From: UBA1479 sp040218445 | Lineage (GTDB): Bacteria > Pseudomonadota > Alphaproteobacteria > Rhodospirillales > Casp-alpha2 | NCBI GenBank assembly: GCA_040218445.1 | Contig: JAVJRK010000010.1 | Coordinates: 992,001-1,056,000 of the forward strand | Direction of reading: 5' to 3' | Length of the DNA stretch: 64,000 bases | Shown here: in pieces, positions 59,642 through 64,000 of the stretch | Layout: each line of letters opens with the position of its first letter | How positions within the stretch are numbered: the stretch's first letter is position 1 | Program-made: the position numbers and the translations under genes | The notes under the pieces: model-generated | The model's input: only the letters and a program-made list of their open reading frames with translations | Told to the model about the DNA's origin: nothing | Databases searched by the model: none

Positions 59642-59856
59642 ATCAACCTCTGTTTCGGTCTTCGGTTCTGGTCTGTCTTTAAAGCCACAGTGGCTCAAAT
59701 CACCTTGGGAAGTCTCTACTTTCCACCCTTGGTGGGATCATCGTGGGAATGCAAGACATTTGACCTTTGCTTATGTGGGTGCAATAAGCGGTCGCGCATG
59801 CCCGTATGCCACAGTGCCTGCGGCATCGCGACGACGGAAAAGCGCGAAGTTTCCAA

Positions 59857-60636
59857 ATGACCGGCTCCAAGAACAACAGCAAACACCCGGCCCTTGCCGT
59901 GGTCGTCCCCGTGCATAACGAAACGGAGAACCTGGACCCGTTGATCGGTGAAATCCGGGCGGCATTGGGCGGTTCGGCCTATGAAATCATCTACGTGGAT
60001 GACGGCAGCACCGATGAAACCCTGGCCAAGCTTAAAGACATCGCCGGCCGGGTGCCGGAACTTCGGATTTTGCGGCACGTCAATTGTTGCGGGCAAAGTG
60101 CCGCCATCTGGACCGGCGTGCGCGGCGCGCGCGCGCCTGCGATTGCGACCCTGGACGGGGACGGACAGAACGATCCCGCCGATATCCCGGCCTTGCTGGC
60201 TAAATACAACAGCGAAGGCGGGGGCGAGCGCCTGATGATCGCGGGCCTTCGCGCCAAACGGCGGGATACCTATATCCGCCGTCTGTCGTCACGCGTCGCC
60301 AACGGCATTCGTTCCGGTTTGTTGCAGGACGATACGCCGGATACGGGCTGCGGTCTCAAGGTCTTTCCGCGTCAGGCGTTCCTGGATTTTCCGCGGTTCG
60401 ATCATATGCACCGTTTCATGCCGGCCTTGATGATCCGCCTGGGCGGCCGTGTCATGTCCGTGCCGGTCAATCACCGCCCGCGCGAGCGGGGAACCTCCAA
60501 ATACGGTGTGTGGAACCGTCTTTGGGTCGGCATTGTCGATCTGTTCGGCGTGATGTGGCTGCAAAGCCGGGGCTCCAAACCGGAAGTTGTTGAAGAAACC
60601 CCCGATTCCGACGGCACGGAAAGCGCCGGCCGATGA
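59857..60636 (+). CDS. GT2 glycosyltransferase, dolichol-phosphate-mannose-synthase-like
   Basis: The 259-residue GT-A enzyme begins LAVVVPVHNETENLDPLIGE and has the donor-site IIYVDDGSTDETL, the metal motif TLDGDGQNDPADIP (DGD), and DTGCGLKVFPRQAFLDFPRFD with HMHRFMPAL, all typical of DPM1-like transferases that load a sugar on polyprenyl phosphate. There are no membrane segments, so it is a soluble form. Its stop overlaps the VTT gene start (ATGA). The product probably feeds surface glycan synthesis. Confidence 0.92.
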   Translation: MTGSKNNSKHPALAVVVPVHNETENLDPLIGEIRAALGGSAYEIIYVDDGSTDETLAKLKDIAGRVPELRILRHVNCCGQSAAIWTGVRGARAPAIATLDGDGQNDPADIPALLAKYNSEGGGERLMIAGLRAKRRDTYIRRLSSRVANGIRSGLLQDDTPDTGCGLKVFPRQAFLDFPRFDHMHRFMPALMIRLGGRVMSVPVNHRPRERGTSKYGVWNRLWVGIVDLFGVMWLQSRGSKPEVVEETPDSDGTESAGR

Positions 60637-61337
60637 GCCTGAAGCTCGTCTTGCGCGGCGGGACGCTGCTGTTGTCGCTGATCGGGGTGGTGATTCTGAT
60701 CCGGGCCACGGGGCTGGATGCGCATCTCGATGAGACCTGGATCGATACTTATGTGCGCGGCAAAGGCGTTCTCGGCGTACTGATCTTCGTCGTGGCCGGT
60801 GGACTGGTCACCGGGATCGGCCTGCCGCGCCAACTGATTGCCTTTCTTGGGGGGTATGCGTTCGGCATTGTCGAAGGCACGGCGTTGGCGGTTCTGGCGA
60901 CCGTCGTCGGGTGTATTTTCACCTTCTATTACGCGCGCTTCATGGGACGGAGCCTGATCGCCGGCCGTTTTCCCGGTAAGGTCAAGCGGATCGACGGGTT
61001 CCTCGCGGAAAATCCGTTTTCCATGACGCTTCTGATCCGCTTTTTGCCGTTCGGCAGCAACTTGCTGACCAACCTGGCGGCAGGTGTTTCCAGTGTTCCC
61101 GGGCTGCCTTATTTTGCGGGCTCGGCCATCGGCTATGTGCCGCAGACGCTGATTTTCGCATTGATCGGCACGGGCATCAAAGTCGATCCGGCCGCCAATA
61201 TCGCCCTAGCCGCCGGTCTGTTTGCCTTGTCCGGTATTCTTGGCGTCTATCTTTATCGCCGCCATCGCCACGGTAAGATTTTGGACGACGATCTTGATGC
61301 GGAATTCGACGACGCCAATCCCAAGACGGCGGATTGA
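60633..61337 (+). CDS. VTT/TVP38-family membrane protein
   Basis: The 234-residue inner-membrane protein has about five or six hydrophobic segments and the VTT (SNARE-associated, TMEM64/DedA-like) core: VTGIGLPRQLIAFLGGYAFG followed by VVGCIFTFYYARFMGRSLIAG and LIRFLPFGSNLLTNLAAGVSS. Recent work links DedA/VTT proteins to scramblase or undecaprenyl-phosphate recycling. In an operon with a DPM1-like transferase, a lipid-carrier role is attractive but inferred. Confidence 0.9.
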   Translation: MSLKLVLRGGTLLLSLIGVVILIRATGLDAHLDETWIDTYVRGKGVLGVLIFVVAGGLVTGIGLPRQLIAFLGGYAFGIVEGTALAVLATVVGCIFTFYYARFMGRSLIAGRFPGKVKRIDGFLAENPFSMTLLIRFLPFGSNLLTNLAAGVSSVPGLPYFAGSAIGYVPQTLIFALIGTGIKVDPAANIALAAGLFALSGILGVYLYRRHRHGKILDDDLDAEFDDANPKTAD

Positions 61338-61378
61338 AACCGTGAAGACAGCGGCCTGTTAGGCCCGGGGGGGCTGTC

Positions 61379-62575
61379 ATGCATATCCTGCTTATACCTT
61401 CCTGGTATTCCCATTTGCGGTCCGTCGGCGCGGGATCGTTTTTCCGTGATCAGGCGCAGGCCCTGGCGGCGGCCGGACATAAGGTCGGTATGGTTTATCC
61501 CAAGGTCTGGGGAGTTCGTGATTATCGCGCCGGTCCGTTGCCGGACATGAACGTCATCCGAAACGAAGACGAGGGGCGGGTGCGTCTGTATCGGCTCGAT
61601 ACCCTGCACCGCCTTCCGCGCGTGCCTTTTCGCGACGCGGCTGCATTCACCCGGGCGGGCCAGAAGCTTTTTGATGCCTATGTCGCGGCCGAAGGCCAAC
61701 CCGATATTCTGCACGCCCATGCCACCTTGAACGGGGGCGTGCTTGCAGCAAGCCTGAAAAAGCGATCGGGCGTTCCTTTCGTGCTGACGGAACATTCCAC
61801 GGATTTTGCCCAGGGGAAGCACCGATGGTGGCAAAAGTCTCTGATATCGCGGGTTCTTTCGGCGGCGGATGTGCGTATTTCAGTTAGCCCAGAACTGCGT
61901 GATTTGCTCGTCCGGCAGTATGGCCGGCGCGCTGAACCGGTATCGGTCATCCCCAATATCCTGACGCCGGCGTTCGAAAAGGAAGCGCCTGCGGAAAGGT
62001 CGCCGGGGGCCAAGCCTGTGTTTCTGTGCGTTGCCCGCATCTCCGCGGAAAAGAACCAGGACGGCTTGATCCGCGCTTTTGCCGAAGCCTTTCCGCCGCA
62101 GGACGATGCCGTATCCGCACACGAACTGCATTTCATCGGCTCCGGCGATGGGCAGGCTCTGATAAGTCTGGCCAATACGCTTGGGATCGGTGACAGGGTC
62201 AAAATACTGGGTGTTCTGCCGCCCGATGAGGTTCGCCGCCGCATGGCCGAAGCCTTTGCCGTGGTCCTGGCCAGTTTCGTGGAAACGTTCGGCGTGGTGG
62301 TGATCGAAGCCTTGTCCCAGGGAACGCCCGTGATCGCGACCGTTTCCGGTGGCCCCGAAGGCATCCTGACACCGGAGAGCGGCATTCTGGTGCCTGTCCG
62401 GGATCATGCGGCATTGGTTGCGGGTCTGAGCGATATGTTGGCGCGGGGCAGGGATTTTGATCGGAAGCAACTGCGCCGCAATTGCCTTGAAACCTATGGC
62501 GAAAAAGCCGTGGTCGGGCAGTTGGAAGGGATCTATGGTCGCGTTCTTGGCCAGGACGGCGGCAAGAGGACATGA
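61379..62575 (+). CDS. GT4-family glycosyltransferase
   Basis: The 398-residue GT-B enzyme opens MHILLIPSWYSHLRSVGAGS and has a C-terminal GT4 domain with VARISAEKNQDGLIRAF, ILGVLPPDEVRRRMAEAFAV and the donor motif ASFVETFGVVVIEALSQGTPV (E-x7-E). It is cytosolic, acting on lipid-linked or nucleotide sugar acceptors. The start lies 41 bases after the VTT gene; the stop overlaps the FkbM gene (ATGA). Sugar and acceptor are unknown. Confidence 0.93.
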   Translation: MHILLIPSWYSHLRSVGAGSFFRDQAQALAAAGHKVGMVYPKVWGVRDYRAGPLPDMNVIRNEDEGRVRLYRLDTLHRLPRVPFRDAAAFTRAGQKLFDAYVAAEGQPDILHAHATLNGGVLAASLKKRSGVPFVLTEHSTDFAQGKHRWWQKSLISRVLSAADVRISVSPELRDLLVRQYGRRAEPVSVIPNILTPAFEKEAPAERSPGAKPVFLCVARISAEKNQDGLIRAFAEAFPPQDDAVSAHELHFIGSGDGQALISLANTLGIGDRVKILGVLPPDEVRRRMAEAFAVVLASFVETFGVVVIEALSQGTPVIATVSGGPEGILTPESGILVPVRDHAALVAGLSDMLARGRDFDRKQLRRNCLETYGEKAVVGQLEGIYGRVLGQDGGKRT

Positions 62576-63384
62576 GCAAAACATATTCGGCATTTCTGAC
62601 CGGGCTGGTCCGGGGATTGGCGGCACCCATGTCGCGCTGGCCCCGCCTTGCCACATTGACCCGCCTGGCTGATGCAGTTACGCCGCGCATACCCGTGGAG
62701 ACCCCACAAGGTCCCATTACCTTTTATACTCCGGGGAAAAGCGCTCTTTATTTCGCGCGCCATGCCTTCACGCGTGAGCCGGAAACCGTTGAATGGATCG
62801 ATGGGTTCCAGGCCGGCGACGTGTTTTGGGACATCGGTGCCAGCGTCGGGCCATATACGGTCTATGCCGGTAAGCGCGGGATCGCCACCGTTGCCTTCGA
62901 GCCCAACCCGTTCTCATTCCACTGTTTGGCCCGCAACATCGTTGAAAACGGCGTCGGCGAGGCCGTTGCCGCCCATTGCCTGGGGCTTTCGGACAAAAAC
63001 GGGCGGGGGCGGTTCTACATGCCGTCGTTCGAAGCAGGCACCTCGGGCTCGTCCCTCTATGACAGTGAGTTGTCGCGTTTGGGGTTTGCCCGGGCGGATG
63101 TCGCCGTCGATGCGTTCGCCTTGTCCGCTGATAGCCTGATCGAGACCTTTGGTTTCACCCCGCCCCAGCACATCAAGATTGATGTCGACAGTATCGAGCC
63201 GGACATCATCCGGGGCGCCATGGGCGTGCTGAAAAGCGGCCGGGTGAAGTCGGTGCTGATCGAAATTGCGCCTGACGATGCCGAAATTCCGGGCCTGCTG
63301 GCCGAAGCCGGCTTCACGGAGGCCAGGCGCGGTATCCAGCGTGCGGATATGGATGTCAACGTGATCTTCACAAAGGGCGGCTAA
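62572..63384 (+). CDS. FkbM-family methyltransferase
   Basis: The 270-residue enzyme has the FkbM fold: FQAGDVFWDIGASVGPYTVY (SAM motif I), AFEPNPFSFHCLARNIVENG, and the late IKIDVDSIEPDIIRGAMGVL. Such enzymes O-methylate sugars in surface polysaccharides or antibiotics. Translationally coupled to the GT4 gene, so it probably methylates a residue of the glycan made by this operon. Confidence 0.92.
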   Translation: MSKTYSAFLTGLVRGLAAPMSRWPRLATLTRLADAVTPRIPVETPQGPITFYTPGKSALYFARHAFTREPETVEWIDGFQAGDVFWDIGASVGPYTVYAGKRGIATVAFEPNPFSFHCLARNIVENGVGEAVAAHCLGLSDKNGRGRFYMPSFEAGTSGSSLYDSELSRLGFARADVAVDAFALSADSLIETFGFTPPQHIKIDVDSIEPDIIRGAMGVLKSGRVKSVLIEIAPDDAEIPGLLAEAGFTEARRGIQRADMDVNVIFTKGG

Positions 63385-63487
63385 TCTATGGCGGACTTCC
63401 CAGCAGGTGACGCCGGGGAATCTCATCTCCTCAGTCTGGCCGGGCGGAGAAAACCCGGTTGATTCCGTGCATTTTCCCCCATTCCCC

Positions 63488-63516
63488 TTGACAGCAGGGC
63501 GCCAGCGGACTACATC
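63488..63516 (+). promoter_or_regulatory. Sigma70 promoter of groESL
   Basis: A perfect TTGACA (63488-63493), a 17-base spacer and TACATC (63511-63516) form a sigma70-type promoter just ahead of the CIRCE operator. Confidence 0.78.
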
Positions 63517-63517
63517 G

Positions 63518-63544
63518 CTGGCACTCACTTGGGTCGAGTGCTAA
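63518..63544. promoter_or_regulatory. CIRCE operator (HrcA site) of groESL
   Basis: CTGGCACTC, nine bases, GAGTGCTAA. The right arm is the perfect consensus; the left differs at two outer bases from TTAGCACTC. It immediately follows the -10, where HrcA would block transcription until heat shock. Confidence 0.93.
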
Positions 63545-63593
63545 CAAATGCAAAAAACCCCTTACGTTTCCACTATTTAACGGAGAGCAGACA

Positions 63594-63881
63594 ATGAAGT
63601 TCAGGCCTCTGCATGACCGGGTCTTGGTCAAGCGCATCGAACAGGATGAAAAGACCAAGGGCGGCATCATCATCCCGGACACGGCGAAAGAAAAGCCCAT
63701 GGAAGGCAAGATCGTTGCCGTCGGTTCCGGTACCCGCAACGAAGACGGTTCCATCACGCCTTTGGACGTGAAAAAGGGTGACAAAATCCTGTTCGGCAAA
63801 TGGTCGGGCACGGAAGTCACGATCGACGGCGACGAGCTGCTGATCATGAAGGAATCGGACCTGCTGGGCGTTATCGGCTAA
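63594..63881 (+). CDS. groES: Co-chaperonin GroES
   Basis: The 95-residue Hsp10 caps the GroEL ring. It starts MKFRPLHDRVLVKRIEQDEK, has the mobile loop KTKGGIIIPDTAKEKP (GGIIIP contacts GroEL) and ends ELLIMKESDLLGVIG. A GGAGAG Shine-Dalgarno lies six bases upstream. First gene of groESL under CIRCE control. Confidence 0.98.
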   Translation: MKFRPLHDRVLVKRIEQDEKTKGGIIIPDTAKEKPMEGKIVAVGSGTRNEDGSITPLDVKKGDKILFGKWSGTEVTIDGDELLIMKESDLLGVIG

Positions 63882-63935
63882 GACCGACTGTCCGCAAGGT
63901 ATCCGCCAAAAGATTGAATAAAGAGGATAGAGAAG

Positions 63936-64000
63936 ATGGCTGCTAAGGAAGTTAAGTTTTCGACCGACGCCCGCGACCGGATGTTGAAGGGTGTCGATAT
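63936..64000 (+). CDS. groEL: Chaperonin GroEL, N-terminal fragment
   Basis: The window ends 65 bases into the gene. The readable start MAAKEVKFSTDARDRMLKGV is the standard GroEL N-terminus, 54 bases after groES, with GAGG upstream. The rest lies outside the window. Confidence 0.97.
   Translation, partial: MAAKEVKFSTDARDRMLKGVD

Noticed and set aside
1..64000. CRISPR array, rRNA operon, insertion sequence or complete prophage
   Set aside because: No spaced direct repeats, no rRNA signature sequence, no transposase or integrase, and no phage structural gene seen.

Overview
The window reads as part of a Gram-negative alphaproteobacterial chromosome, probably Rhodospirillales-like. This is an inference from gene content and style: GC-rich coding DNA, ATGA-type stop/start overlaps, a Pst/Pho cluster ending in phoU-phoB, a CIRCE-controlled groESL, a TonB/siderophore operon, a class III CoA-transferase, and TPR proteins carrying glycosyltransferase or dioxygenase domains. 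No rRNA, CRISPR array or insertion sequence was seen. There are two tRNA genes, Arg(ACG) and Val(CAC).

Layout. 0-1.6 kb: end of an Rcp1-like response regulator overlapping a receiver-histidine kinase, then a small acidic protein. 1.6-6 kb: soluble sugar dehydrogenase and xanthine phosphoribosyltransferase, a coiled-coil lipoprotein, tRNA-Arg, and a peroxiredoxin-fold/prolyl-hydroxylase fusion. 6-12 kb: a GT-C-like membrane protein with an SMR/EamA-like partner, a betaine/choline-type ABC transporter, and a divergent MFS protein. 12-24.5 kb: SPINDLY-type O-GlcNAc transferase homologue, CaiB-family CoA-transferase, glutathione reductase, porin, glmU-glmS, phosphoglycolate phosphatase, and a TPR-2OG oxygenase.

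24.8-27.8 kb: a visibly A+T-richer accessory patch just downstream of tRNA-Val. It holds a 536-residue protein with what look like motifs A, B and C of single-subunit (family A / T7-like) polymerases behind a possible winged helix. Convergent to it are a small unknown gene and a decayed DGQHR-type gene that abuts the emrA terminator. This is the best candidate for something undescribed.

27.8-38.9 kb: a marR-emrA / emrB efflux locus with a perfect operator palindrome, then an iron/siderophore uptake operon (TonB receptor, binding protein, permease, ATPase, DUF2218, TonB) headed by a Fur-like box and a divergent AraC regulator. 38.9-48.5 kb: a frameshifted pentapeptide-repeat gene downstream of an orphan TPR-secretin lipoprotein, photolyase, prmA, uvrD, and a ClC/CBS channel.

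48.5-59 kb: phosphate regulon on the minus strand: diguanylate cyclase, phoR (apparently without membrane segments), pitA, pstS, pstC, pstA, pstB, phoU, phoB. Clear Pho boxes lie before both pitA and pstS; the pitA box overlaps the 3' end of phoR. 59-64 kb: a betainyl-CoA-like thioesterase, a four-gene surface-glycan operon (GT2, VTT membrane protein, GT4, FkbM methyltransferase), and groES-groEL behind a sigma70 promoter and CIRCE element. The window ends inside groEL.
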